Position numbers and translations under genes: made by a program. From Helicostylum pulchrum (Eukaryota; Mucoromycota; Mucoromycetes; Mucorales; Mucoraceae): DNA of 64,000 nucleotides. Shown one piece after another: positions 12,118-22,555 of the stretch (its first letter is position 1; each line of letters opens with the position of its first letter). The stretch lies in assembly GCA_025677825.1 (NCBI GenBank), contig JAIXMO010000014.1, positions 496,001 to 560,000 of the forward strand, given 5' to 3'. The notes beneath the pieces were generated by a model, which was given only the letters and a program-made list of their open reading frames with translations, ran no database searches and was not told the origin of the DNA.

Positions 12118-13989
12118 ACTTTAAATTAAAAAAAAAAAAAAAGTAAAAAGGTTGAGATGGGAAAAAAATAAATAATAAAAATCACGTACTTGATTCGAAA
12201 ATACGCGGCATTTGAAACACATTTTTTCTTTCTTTCTTTTTTGAAAAAACTGTTTGTAATTTTTTGTCAAGTGAATGCATTATCTTTTTTAACCGATAAA
12301 ATAAGATTAAAAGAGGGGGGAACCTTTTTTTTTAAAAAACATAATTATTGTTAAGTTTTGACCCCTTGTCAATTTAGAACATTAATGACAGTTGGATAAT
12401 AAACTATTTTAAAAAAAATCACCTCCCCCTTTTTGTCCGTGTGTGTGTGTGTGTCAAATTGTTAGCTGAGGTATATCTAATCACCACTTTTAGAAATAAA
12501 AGCTTTTTAAGCGGCATAAAATATACTTTTTTTTTTAAACGTTGACATATGCCGATTCTATTAATATAAAAAGCACACATACAAATGTTCTATAAATATA
12601 AAAGCAATTGTGGAAAAAAAGATACATTTTTTACAAAAATGTACTATTTCTTGTTTATCGCAAGTCTTTTATGGTATTTTTCTATTTCTTGTGCTTAGTA
12701 AATGTTTGTGTTCATTTTAAACTTTTTAATACATGATCTCTTTTTTTTTATATTTAAAAAAAAAAAGGTAATAATAGATTATCTCCCAACAAACGTACCC
12801 ATACACATGTTATTGTATAAACAAAAGTGAAACCGCCCAATTTAAATAGTAATTACAAAACTTTCGATCTGTAAAAAATTCCAACTTTATGTAAATTTCA
12901 AATTATAAAATCACTGTATCATTTTCCCCCTTGTGTAAATCTTGATTGCAAAAAAAAAAAAAAAAAAAAAATGTGCTTCTTACGCCAAACACAATAGAAT
13001 TGTAGTTTTTTGTTTCATTGTGTTTTTGTAAGTAAATAATGGTTTTTTTTTCAAGGCGCGTCTTCCAACAATTGAATTTAGGAAGTTTAGTTAAAACATT
13101 GTGCCGGAAAAAAAGAAATACATCATAATACCCGCCAATGATGTTCGTAAAAAAGAAACGTTCAGGATCCTGTTCACATGACATGACATAGATACAGTGA
13201 AACCTATCACTTCCCAAGATGTGTTGACCTAGATGTACTTTCTTTCCTCGTTGCACGCTAACATCGTATAAGCGTTTTTCCGTTGCCTTACATAAAGGAA
13301 AAACCTTAATACACGTTTTTTTTAGACTGATTACTACTTTTTATGCGAATCAAACCAAGTTGAGTGAGCGCATGGAAAAGAATATTGTTGGAACAATAAA
13401 TATAGACATGTAATACTAAAATAATTAGCTAGCGGTATTAGTACCATAAGTCATATTTCTTTAGTTTCCCTTTTTTTTTTTACTGTGAAACCATAAACGA
13501 GTAAAGTATCTTTTATACTTATGGTTTACATATTTTTTTAAAAAAAGTTCGTAAATATCCTTTATTTCTTCTACGTTTCTTTGTTTTTCAGTGCGTTTAC
13601 TTTATTTATATCGGTACAGTTCTTCTTTATTAGAGCATCTACCGCGCGCATAAAAGGTAAAGTGGAAAAATAATACCTTGCAATTTTTTCTCTTTATTCT
13701 TTTTTTTTTTCTTTATGGTCCAGAAAGTGCTTTAGCGACTTTTCGGAAAATCGGTTATACGGCTAACATGCGGAAGGTTGCAACACTTTTTATTACAGCA
13801 TAAACGTCTTTCTAAATATGAAAGCTTAAATTATCGTTGTACAGCTATTGTTTGTGGTTATTTAATTTAAGGATGAAGAAATTGTACGAAAGCTTCTAGT
13901 ATTATCTGCTAGTGTTATTAGTACTTTAAACAAAAGGGATAATAATCAAACAGAGAGTATATAATGAAATAAAACTTACAAAGTAATTA
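12118..13989. other. Gene-poor stretch at the edge of a repeat island
   Basis: A/T-rich DNA with homopolymers and a short GT run (12440-12454). Apart from one weak reverse-strand open frame (listed separately) I see no gene. It must hold the NECAP-like promoter near 12.1-12.3 kb. Confidence 0.5.
12903..13340 (-). pseudogene. Unrecognised open frame, possible gene fragment
   Basis: The reverse strand stays open for about 145 codons without a strong start. It reads in part CKATEKRLYDVSVQRGKKVH, then LGQHILGSDRFHCIYVM and NIIGGYYDVFLFF. The amino-acid mix is more protein-like than the surrounding poly-A/T frames, and the frame continues upstream of its first ATG (13256). No family is recognised. 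It could be a decayed fragment of a mobile element or a chance frame. Confidence 0.3.
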
Positions 13990-14054
13990 AAATATAAAGA
14001 TATCTAATTTAGACTTGAGTGGGTATCACTTGTGAATCTTTAGGAAAAGAAATA

Positions 14055-14410
14055 AAATACAGACGGTTACTATGTGATGAAATATTAAGAACGGAAGCGT
14101 TATAAACCAAATAAAGTGAACATAAAAGATACGTTTTACCTGGTCCTATATATCATAGATAAGTAGTTTTAAAATGCGTCGTTATGTGGTATTTTAATAA
14201 ATAGCTCTGTACTATTTTAATTGAGAACAATAAATATTTTAGTAGAATTTAATATGATTTTAATGTTTGAGCTCTTGCCCGAAAACGATACATAGCATAT
14301 TTTTTTTTCGTACAGTAACTTGGACTAGTTCAAAGCACTATGATTCATTATTTTCTGTTCATTATTCTCTTAAAAACACGCGTTTTTAAGTGAACGTTTA
14401 GAACACGGAT
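14055..14410 (+). repeat. Dispersed repeat R1, copy a
   Basis: A roughly 350-bp unit with two further diverged copies in the window (15185-15480 same strand; 28590-28925 opposite strand). Shared blocks include AATAGCTCTGTACTATTTTA, TTGAGAACAATAAAT, AGAATTTAATATGATTTTAA and GTTTGAGCTCTTGC. It ends near a palindromic block CTTAAAAACACGCGTTTTTA (14371-14390). Probably part of a transposable element of unknown class. Confidence 0.8.
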
Positions 14411-14548
14411 GATAAAAAACTACATTTTACGTAATCGTGTAAAGCTAATGTGGTTACTTGTTTTGCTCAAAAAAATAAAACTTTCAAGCCCGTCATTACT
14501 CTTTATAATTTTTTATCTACAAGATATATTTAAAACAACTATTTTGCA

Positions 14549-14824
14549 TTATACAACTCGGACCCAAAGAGCGTTTCCTGTTTCTTGATAAATTAAACCC
14601 CCATTTTTCATTACAGCTGCAGTGATTTCTAATGTGAGCGATTTTGTAAAAGTCCAGTATCTCAGGGAGCGATACTTCTCTTCCCAAAGATTTTCAAGTT
14701 CCGTCAAAAACCAACTTTTTTTAACTTTTTCATACCACAATTTGGACACAGCTTTTTTTTCCCTTATAAGTGGTCCTGGATCCAGGGTTTCTGCTGTTTC
14801 CTCCAGGCTTTCAATGAGGATCAT
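14549..14824 (-). mobile_element. Remnant protein frame of an unnamed repeated element, copy A
   Basis: A 91-codon reverse-strand frame, with text such as SKLWYEKVKKSWFLTELENL, EEKYRSLRYW, SLTLEITAAVMKNGGLIYQE and TGNALWVRVV. Two other places in the window align at both DNA and protein level (near 18340-18440 and 27540-27745), where the frame is broken by stops. This copy is therefore the best preserved piece of an ancestral coding sequence spread by duplication. I do not recognise the protein family. It lies 140 bp after repeat R1a, and the copy at 27.5 kb is likewise accompanied by R1. Confidence 0.6.
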
Positions 14825-15184
14825 GTCTTCGGGGATGGGTATGATAAGAGAATAGACTCAGGCAGCGACCTATGTATGCAAGCTAAGTTGCACAGGCCTT
14901 CCTATTTCCCCACCCCTTTTTTTTTATATAAAACGAAAATGAAAAAATATCTTTTTACAGCTAACTGTGAACGTAATAAGCTTCTATGTTACGTGAGAGA
15001 ACTAGGTCTATTTGTTTGTAAGGCACATTTTCGTGACTGCAAAAAAATATTTTGAGGGTTTTTTGCTGCGCAGCAAAAACACTCATCATGCATAATTTAT
15101 TACAAAAATTAAAATTTAGGTATACGCTTGTTGACGACCATCTAGTTTTCTTTAGAAAGTTAACTAGGAAAAGTAACTAAGCAA
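14825..15184. other. Repeat-island spacer
   Basis: Sequence between the copy-A frame and R1b. It includes a short GC-richer piece and the 20-bp perfect palindrome listed separately. No gene seen. Confidence 0.5.
15060..15079. repeat. 20-bp perfect palindrome
   Basis: TTTTTGCTGCGCAGCAAAAA reads the same on both strands with no spacer. It sits inside the repeat island between the copy-A frame and R1b. It may be a recombinase or protein-binding site, or a fused pair of terminal repeats. Function unknown. Confidence 0.85.
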
Positions 15185-15480
15185 ATACAGAGAGGCTATT
15201 ATGTGACGAAAGATTTAAAACGGATGTAGCGTAAAGCAAATAAAGTGAGCACAAAGATACTTTTTAGTCCTGTATATATCACAGCTAGCAGTTTTTAAAC
15301 GTATCGTTATATGTGGCATTCTAATGAACAAGCTCTACACTTTATTTTAATTGAGAACAATGAGCTTTTTAACTAATAGAATTTAAAATGGTTTGAGCTC
15401 TTGTAGAAAAAAAGATAACTAGCTCAATGAGCTTTTTTTTTTTCTTTAGCAGTATTTAATTATCCACTGTTCGATATAAG
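15185..15480 (+). repeat. Dispersed repeat R1, copy b
   Basis: Diverged direct copy of 14055-14410. Aligned blocks include TATGTGACGAAAGAT, AAATAAAGTGAGCACAAAGA, ATTTTAATTGAGAACAATGA and GGTTTGAGCTCTTG. It lacks the CGCG palindromic end seen in copies a and c. Confidence 0.75.
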
Positions 15481-16261
15481 GATGTATTTCTTCCGTATGT
15501 CGGCAACCCTTAAATAGAGCCGCTATTGTAAAACATGTATACAAAAATGATTAAATAGATCACACAAGTAAAAATAAATAAATAACCCCAATTGAGGTAA
15601 ATGATTGAATATGATATATACGAGATGATTTATTGGTCCCGGATATAGGCGATGGTGTGGTACATATACAGCCTTAAATTACTTTCTTTTGACCTATTCA
15701 AAACTTTTATATTATCTGACTTGACTTTTCTTTTATGGAACCAATCTCAATTCGAAGATGTGGGTTTTTTATCTTCGTTATAACCACAATGAGGGTATAT
15801 CGTTAATAAATGACAATTGGGGTAATTTAGACAATGATTCGATTATTGATTTAACAGTTTTCAAATAAAAAAAAATAAAAAAAAACTAGTTAAAGAATTT
15901 TGTTTATGAGACTGGTGAGACTATGATGATGGTCACTAACTTATTATTTATCTTGAAATCTTCCCCACTCAAATAACAATAGTGCAATAAAAGTAATCGG
16001 TTGGTGTGATTATATAAAAGGATTATGTTAGTTATGAAACCAACTCTCTTTATCGTTCTGTTGCTAAAAAAAAATAAGGGTCTCTCCTTCATTTGTCATT
16101 AAACGTTTTTACATTTATCATAAAGAGCCAGATGATAAAACGATCATTCTTTTTTTATAAAGACGTTTATCAAATTTTCTGGGTTAAATTCCTAAACATA
16201 TACGTATAATATTATTCCATCCCGGGTCTTTTTCATTTTTACTTTATATCTTTTTCAAAAT
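15481..16261. other. Spacer before the F-box pseudogene
   Basis: About 780 bp of A/T-rich DNA. It holds the left arm of a 20-bp inverted repeat (15506-15525). The last 100 bp, T-rich and ending just before an ATG, look like an old promoter for the F-box gene. Confidence 0.5.
15506..15525 (+). repeat. 20-bp inverted repeat, left arm
   Basis: ACCCTTAAATAGAGCCGCTA here is the exact reverse complement of 18262-18281. Similarity extends imperfectly for several bases either side. The two arms bracket a 2.7-kb segment containing the F-box pseudogene. Confidence 0.9.
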
Positions 16262-18000
16262 ATGCAAGACCTACCTGTGGAAATATACACGAAAATATTT
16301 CTGTATCTAGAACGAATTGATTTTCAAACGTGTTATTTTGTTTGCAAAAGTTGGTATACGATGGCTATTCCATTGGGCTGGGAAGCAGTGATACTACGAG
16401 ACCGTAATATTTCTCGTCTGAAATTGCTTTTAAACAATTTGGACCACAATCAATATTTCAAACATAGTCATCTTACTACAACGTTAGCCTTTCGAGAAAC
16501 TAGGAGTCGTAGAGACTCGTATACCTTCAATGGGCTAGAATTATTAGAGTTATTGAATCAGTTACCAAATTTAAAGGAGGTTGATTTTAAGCTAGTGTAT
16601 AATCCTGAAGAATATGTAGGATATTTGTTAGATGCTGATATGCAGCATATTAACCACATTGATATTGGATTCGACCTTTGTGATATCCGAAGCGACTTAT
16701 TATTTTCAGTATACTACAAATTTCGTAACTCTCTTACCTGTATCAGTTTAGTTTATGATAGGAATACAATTAACTCGCGAAAAACCAATATATCAAATTT
16801 ATTAACTCGGTTTAAGAAATTGACAAAACTAGAATTGTACAATAGGCATGATATAAATTTGATACCATTTCAAACACAAGATAGTTGTCCCAATCTGGAA
16901 CTTCTTGTGTTTGATAGTCGTCATCCAATTTCCGACAGTGCCATGCAACATATATTAGACGACAATAGAAGAATCAATTTGAATTTTATTTCGAGTTTGA
17001 CCTGTTAAAATTTATGTCTACCATCTCTATTGGCGATGTATACAAGATACCTCGTAAATTACTTTCCAAATCAGTTAACTGACTTACACATCACGATCTC
17101 TCGTCAAAATATTTTTAATTGGATCGACATTGTTGGAATGGACCTTGCATTAAGACTTATAGAAAAAGCTGGTGGTATTGATGAAACATACGTTCGCTTT
17201 ATACTGCGCGAAGAGTATCAAGAACGAGCCAACGACGAAAAAAATACGACAAAATACTTCAAATTATTGAACTCTTTTAGGGGAACTCGACAAACTCATT
17301 GTACAGCCAGTTTCAATGAAGCAGCCGGCGAAATAATGGATTTGGCCATTCTTTCCAATACTTCCGCCGTGGTGTATTATGCGTTAGGTATGAGCTATAC
17401 AGAAGTGACTTAAATGGATCTATTGCTGCTGATGTCGCTGTACCTGACAAGGCTAGTTCGATAATTGGACCCGAAATCTTCGGTGTTTTAAAATTTAATC
17501 TTTTGAATCTATACGATGATGATGATGTATATCGAGTTTTAAATTACTCCCTTTCAAATTGCCCTAGGCTTCAAAGCCTTAGCATTACATGGAGCTCACG
17601 CGTATATTTGGGGTTGTATCTTAGTTTAGCTCTAACTTCTTCTAATCGAGCAAACTGTGATATCGATGTTTTACAAATGGAAAATATTACGCTAACTAAA
17701 AATCTTGCTGATTTGGTGACAGCTCATTTTCATAATATCGAGATTATATCATTAGGAGCTGCAGATTGGGATAATCCTGTTATTGATTTAGCAGGTTTCG
17801 GAAAACTAAAGAGCGTTAAATATACAAGTACAAATATCCATGTTACGGACGAAAATAAATTTGTCTTGATCAAATATACAAATGGGACCGAAGAACGGCG
17901 TATTCTTGAATATGGAAAAACAAAGGGCATGGGTAACCCGAGGTTTACTGTACTCTGCGATATATCTGTATCCTTAGATTTCTGCGCAAGCACTACCTAG
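16262..18000 (+). pseudogene. F-box/LRR-type protein gene with a nonsense codon and a frameshift
   Basis: An F-box motif starts at the first ATG (MQDLPVEIYTKIFLYLERID, then CYFVCKSWYTMAIPLGWEAV). A leucine-rich body follows (LELLELLNQLPNLKEVDFKL, LTRFKKLTKLELYN), typical of F-box/LRR substrate adaptors of SCF ubiquitin ligases. The frame stops at TAA 17006-17008 but continues in the same frame with similar text (YTRYLVNYFPNQLTDLHITI). Around 17380-17410 it must shift by one base to stay open (DLNGSIAADVAVPDKASSII, then NCPRLQSLSITWSSRVYLGL), ending at TAG 17998-18000. No GT-AG intron fits either break. The reconstructed length of about 580 codons fits the F-box family. The stop could have arisen from CAA by a C-to-T change. 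Sequencing error is the alternative. Confidence 0.75.
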
Positions 18001-18261
18001 TTTTTTTCGCTACTTTAAAATAAACAAAGCAACTTTGCATATTTTCATAAATACAATTGTGATATACTTCATATCAACTTACACAAGTCTATATACCAAT
18101 ATTATAATGCTATTTACTTCTTACTTATACTGTATTCTGTTATTGCTCTCTAAATATCAGGTATAATTTTATAACGGGAGTTTATAGTTATCGTGAACAG
18201 AGTGTTGTCTCACGGCATATTCATTCGAAGTGGCACTCCTACAAATAGGAAGCTATTACAG

Positions 18262-18281
18262 TAGCGGCTCTATTTAAGGGT
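18262..18281 (-). repeat. 20-bp inverted repeat, right arm
   Basis: Exact reverse complement of 15506-15525. It is followed within 60 bp by a copy of the unnamed element frame, which suggests that this motif is an end sequence of that element family. Confidence 0.9.
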
Positions 18282-18339
18282 GGCTTTCTCCGCCACTTTA
18301 ACATCACTATTTACCACTGCTTGGTTTAAGGGCGGAATC

Positions 18340-18440
18340 CAATTTCATAAAACAATAAAAACCATTTTTTATTATAACTGCAGTGATTTCTTATGCGAGC
18401 GATTCTTTAAACTGCGATATCTCAGTGAGCTTTTTTCTTT
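18340..18440 (-). mobile_element. Unnamed repeated element, decayed copy B
   Basis: The DNA aligns with 14580-14690: shared blocks CTGCAGTGATTTCT and GCGAGCGATT, then ATCTCAG.GAGC. On the reverse strand it reads FKESLA, stop, EITAVIIKNGF, against TKSLTLEITAAVMKNGG in copy A. Broken and short. Confidence 0.6.
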
Positions 18441-18699
18441 AACAGTAACCATTACACCACAATTGCTCTTTAATACAAAAACAAAAGGTCTCAAATATAC
18501 GCATGTGTTAAAATCACTCATAAAATAAATTTATTTCATAGAGGATCGATAAACACATCTGTTATGGAATATACAAATATCTCGTCTTTTTTTGTTGCTT
18601 TGATTTTATAACGAGTAGGCATTGTCACCCGTTTAAAACACCCTGATAAAATAAAAAAAAGACTCTTTTCCTCTCTCTTTTTTTTCTTGTAATATAAAA

Positions 18700-20625
18700 T
18701 GAATCCTTCCGAAAATAACTCGAACGATCACGCCGAATCTAGCTACCCTGCTACCAGTCCGAAACAGCAACGTATTTACAATATAAGAAACGCAGCTATT
18801 GAGGCGGAAGTAGCCGAAGAAGTTCGTCTCATGGTTGCAAACTTGAGATCTCTTAATACGATACGCACACTTACCGTCCCAGACCAGAAAAGTTTTGTGT
18901 ACGTAGCATAAAACCGTTTTTTTAAAAGCATAACAATTTAACATTACGAGGATTACAATTCTTACTTTTTTAATCTATCCCAGGCCAGATACAATGCAGA
19001 GCAACTTGTCCAAGTTGCAAACTATTATTTGAGTAAGAAAAAGATGGCGGGAGACGCACTTCGAGATAGAATGACGTTTCTTTTGAGCCATATGATGAAG
19101 CTGAGAGGAGAGACTTTGTGAGAGACAAACCTCAACCACATGTTTTCTCTTGAGTTTAAGGACGAAGGTGCAACTCGGTGTCCTGTGTTGGTTATGATGA
19201 TCACTGGCGGAACATCAAACCAGGAACAACAGCGTATGTTGTATAGTGGTCTCATCAGACACAGGAACGTACAAACCTGTGCTTTTGGAGCTGTTGGAAT
19301 GTATTTATTTCACCGTTTCCATGTCAAAGGCGAAGCCTTTCCCGATTTCGCCTTGAACGAAAACTAGTTTAAGACAAAACTTGCCAGAGGCCGAACTGAC
19401 GATAAATCAGTTTCGTGTAATACACAGCATATGTCTATCAAAAAAGTTTTGCGGCTGTGGGTATAAATAGCACGGATAAGGCGCATCTTGGACGTCAGCA
19501 GACCGGTGCTCGAGAAGTCGAAATGGCAGGTCTTTATCATGACCATACGAGAAGAGTAGGAACATGGGATTCTGAGAGCATAGAGGACAGCTTCTTGACA
19601 GGTCTGCCTAGAGCTGCCATCATAGTCGCCCAGGGGTTTCCTGAAGAGAAGGGAAGTTTTTGGTTATCATGCGCGCTCGTCACCCCACCATTGTCGCTCC
19701 AGCAAAGGGAGTTTCCATAAGTAGAAGAATGGCAGCAAAAAATGTAAGACGATGTCTCAGTTCAAACCATTTGCGGCGAAGGCTTCTTGAGGCTCTCGGT
19801 TGAACTGAGGATCATTATCTTACAAGATGCTGTACTCCTGAAGCAGTTGGAACCAGGTCATGAGATGTTCGACCATGAGATTTTTTAGTCTAGTGAGTTT
19901 GCGTCCTTTGCTGAAGAGCTCAATCGCAGCATTCTTAATACCGTGTCTCCTGTAGATATGAAAATGCGGCATCTTGCTCCCGAAGTACATGCAAGACTTT
20001 CGGAAATGTCTCTTCAAATACAATACTTGCAAAGAGCACCATAAGTAAATCTTGATATGGCACGAGATGAAATTCTCGAAGCAATCTCTAACGTTACGTC
20101 GAAAATGGAAGAAAGGTATAGAGGTGTTATTGCAAACATCAACCCAATTCCCCAACAATCTACCTCTTCCATCGAGCCTGCCAATATGACTACAGGTACA
20201 CGGAGAAGAGAAAGAGATGATGATGAGGAGGAAAATGATCCTAGAAAGCGATATAAGCTTAAACCGAGACTTGACTACCGTTGTGAATTTGTTAAAGGAG
20301 TGGACTGTGGGTTTGGACCAAAGCAAACCAAGTGTCAACTACTTGAATGAAAACTACGGTTGCAGGTGGAGACAAGAGGGCAAAGGTAATATATAACATA
20401 CACGGTCATTTTGTACTAATTCACTCAACTTGCGTATATCTATTTTAGAAAGGAAATATTATTCCAAGAGGCTCGTAAGCATCAACGAGGTAAAAAAAAA
20501 TAGCCGAAGAAAAATGTATTTCATTGGAAGAGGCTGCTCAAGCTGTTGAAAATGAGCGTATTTCGATTCGCGGTTGTTCTTTGGACAAACTCTGTAAAAC
20601 AATCTATGAAAGAAACAAACAATAA
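18700..20625 (+). pseudogene. Crypton-like tyrosine-recombinase gene (Ndc10_II-type plus GCR1_C-type), inactivated
   Basis: Cryptons are DNA transposons carrying a tyrosine recombinase; fungal Ndc10 derives from this family. An N-terminal exon (from 18700, MNPSENNSNDHAESSYPATS) and an intron to about 18984 precede the core. Recombinase-like text follows: FLLSHMMKLRGETL, HMFSLEFKDEGATRCPVLVM, LIRHRNVQTCAFGAVGMYLF, then AHLGRQQTGAREVEMAGL (HxxR-type motif) and RRVGTWDSESIEDSFLTGLP. A linker region (LRIIILQDAVLLKQLEPGHE) and a GCR1_C-like end follow: KRYKLKPRLDYRCEFVKG, ERKYYSKRLVSINEVKK and ISIRGCSLDKLCKTIYERNK, stopping at 20623-20625. The frame is broken by TGA 19119-19121, TAG 19365-19367, TAA near 19718, further stops near 19886 and 20042, and a frameshift near 19445-19455. 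The residue where the recombinase nucleophile Tyr is expected appears to be Phe. Confidence 0.78.
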
Positions 20626-21511
20626 ACATTTTTTTTTTTTTTTTGCAAGTAGATAAGCGAAACTGGGTCACGCCAGACTCAGAATAATTTCCAGGTCTAT
20701 CAAAAATACCCTGAAAAAATAAAATAAAATAAGGCTCTTTGTGTCATCCAGACCAATGCAAGAAGATACATACATATTGATTTAGATTATTTTACGTAAT
20801 AAAAAAACCCATTTCAGTACCACTTTTTTTAATGTATAGTTTGGTTGTTCTCAACAAGAGAAGTTTTTACGATATAAATCAAGCTATGTAATATGTACTG
20901 GTTCTTTTATTTAAGTGAGTTTCATCCAAACCTTAACAGAGAATGATCTGTTCAAAGATGCTACTCAAAAAAGTCTACCAATCTAAAATGAAAAAACTGT
21001 ACTTTTAGTTTTTTTTTGACGACTACAGATACAAACATAATTCCTAACATATCTTTTTGCATCTGTAACCAACATGTAAACGTGACACGCGTGTACAAAT
21101 AAACCTACACACAATCTTAAGAAATAAACGTCTATTTTTTCTTGCTAAAAATGAAGTTAGTTATCAGATTGAAGTAGTGAGTGGGAAATAAATTTCCCAT
21201 CCTTTCAAACGTGAACGTTTTTCTTCTTCTTTTTAAAAAAAGAAGGTCTGTTACGCGTAATATTCTTTTTAGGACTAGACTAGGTAACCATTCTTTTTAT
21301 TACTGAAACATTTTTTTTTCAAAAAAAAAAAAAGGTGATCTTTAATTTAAAAAGTGTTTCCCACTCACACGGTATTTTTTCATTGGATGATCAAATCTAA
21401 ACCTTCTGATTATATGTTTTACGAACCAATTGAAACGAGTTAAAACAAATAAATAAACAAGCTTTTAACCTTTCCCCCCCCCCCCTCTCTTCTTTAACTT
21501 TTTTTTCTTTC
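20626..21511. other. Intergenic after the Crypton-like pseudogene
   Basis: About 890 bp of A/T-rich DNA with a poly-T run near 20631-20644 just after the stop, and A/T blocks near 21310-21335. No gene recognised. The last 40 bp is a C/T-rich leader before the next ATG. Confidence 0.5.
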
Positions 21512-22300
21512 ATGGCTTTATTTAATACAAAACAAGTAAATCGCGGGGTAATAACTCTGTTACCCAATGAAGTAATACACAACATTCTTCAATATGTATC
21601 TATACCCGACTTACTTATCATGACACGACTATTAAACCAACGTATAAGTGGTCTAGCGCACCAAGTCCTACTGGAAAAACTCGCCAGCACCAAAGACTGT
21701 CATCTCAGGCTTTGTTTCGATCAAGAAAACCACTGGAGATTTACAGTAGATTTTAAATTTACCAGGGCGACGAAAACCCGATTAGCGTTTACACCTGTAA
21801 AATGCGTGAGTTTACGCATGTATACATCGAAATTTCTAAGGAAACCTATACTGCATAAAGCGAGCTTTGTGGGACCTGATTTTACAATAGAAAATGAACA
21901 CTTGGCCTCTAATTTAATCAAGTCACCTATTTCTTTCGATATCAAACTAGTTGGTTTACAGCAACAGGTTTATGCACAACAAGTGCTGTTTGCATTTAAA
22001 GTAACAAGGACACCAGAGAATGTAATAAAGGCTAGATCTGGTGAGCGGTGGGTAGAACCCTTGGGTTTTGAATGTTCGTTTGAGTTCTTGGCTCAAACAA
22101 AGAACAAGATACAGAAAGTGTTTGATATTTTACATAATAAACCTGTACGAAGGCAGATTGATGGTAAAGCTTTTACGACAAGTACAAGTTATTCGGTTAT
22201 GGAAGCAAGGAGACTGTATCCGTTTGAAAAGTCAATGAGATTAGAGTTGATGCCTATTATTGGAGGATTACATACAAGTACAACTGAAATATCTTACTAG
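21512..22300 (+). CDS. F-box-like protein, uncharacterised
   Basis: Single-exon gene of 262 aa. Residues about 15-50 read ITLLPNEVIHNILQYVSIPD, LLIMTRLLNQRISGLAHQVL, the pattern of an F-box (L-P-x-E-hydrophobic), implying an SCF adaptor that binds Skp1. The rest (KCVSLRMYTSKFLRKPIL, WVEPLGFECSFEFLAQTK) matches no repeat or enzyme family I know; related proteins of unknown role are common in Mucorales. No disablement is seen, in contrast to the broken F-box gene 4 kb upstream, so it is probably functional. The start follows a 5' pyrimidine tract, a common fungal leader type. Confidence 0.65.
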   Translation: MALFNTKQVNRGVITLLPNEVIHNILQYVSIPDLLIMTRLLNQRISGLAHQVLLEKLASTKDCHLRLCFDQENHWRFTVDFKFTRATKTRLAFTPVKCVSLRMYTSKFLRKPILHKASFVGPDFTIENEHLASNLIKSPISFDIKLVGLQQQVYAQQVLFAFKVTRTPENVIKARSGERWVEPLGFECSFEFLAQTKNKIQKVFDILHNKPVRRQIDGKAFTTSTSYSVMEARRLYPFEKSMRLELMPIIGGLHTSTTEISY

Positions 22301-22407
22301 TAACTAATAAAAAACATTTAGTAAAAGGAAATGGTCATTGTTTTGTTTAGAATCGTGTAACTAGATCAATTGCATCATTTTTATTTATTTGTGTATAAAA
22401 CATGGCA

Positions 22408-22441
<34 letters not shown>

Positions 22442-22555
22442 GTACAACAAGGTATTTTTTTTATTGTATGTGAGTGAGTGTGAGTGTGAGTGTTGTCCTT
22501 TTTTTTCTTTTTCGAAAGTATGTAAATATATAATTTTTTTGTTGTTGTTTTCAAT

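Larger units (their letters stand above)
18001..18699. other. Spacer with repeat pieces between two pseudogenes
   Basis: About 700 bp holding the right inverted-repeat arm and a decayed copy of the unnamed element (both listed). The final 50 bp is a T/C-rich promoter-like stretch before the Crypton-like gene. Confidence 0.55.
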
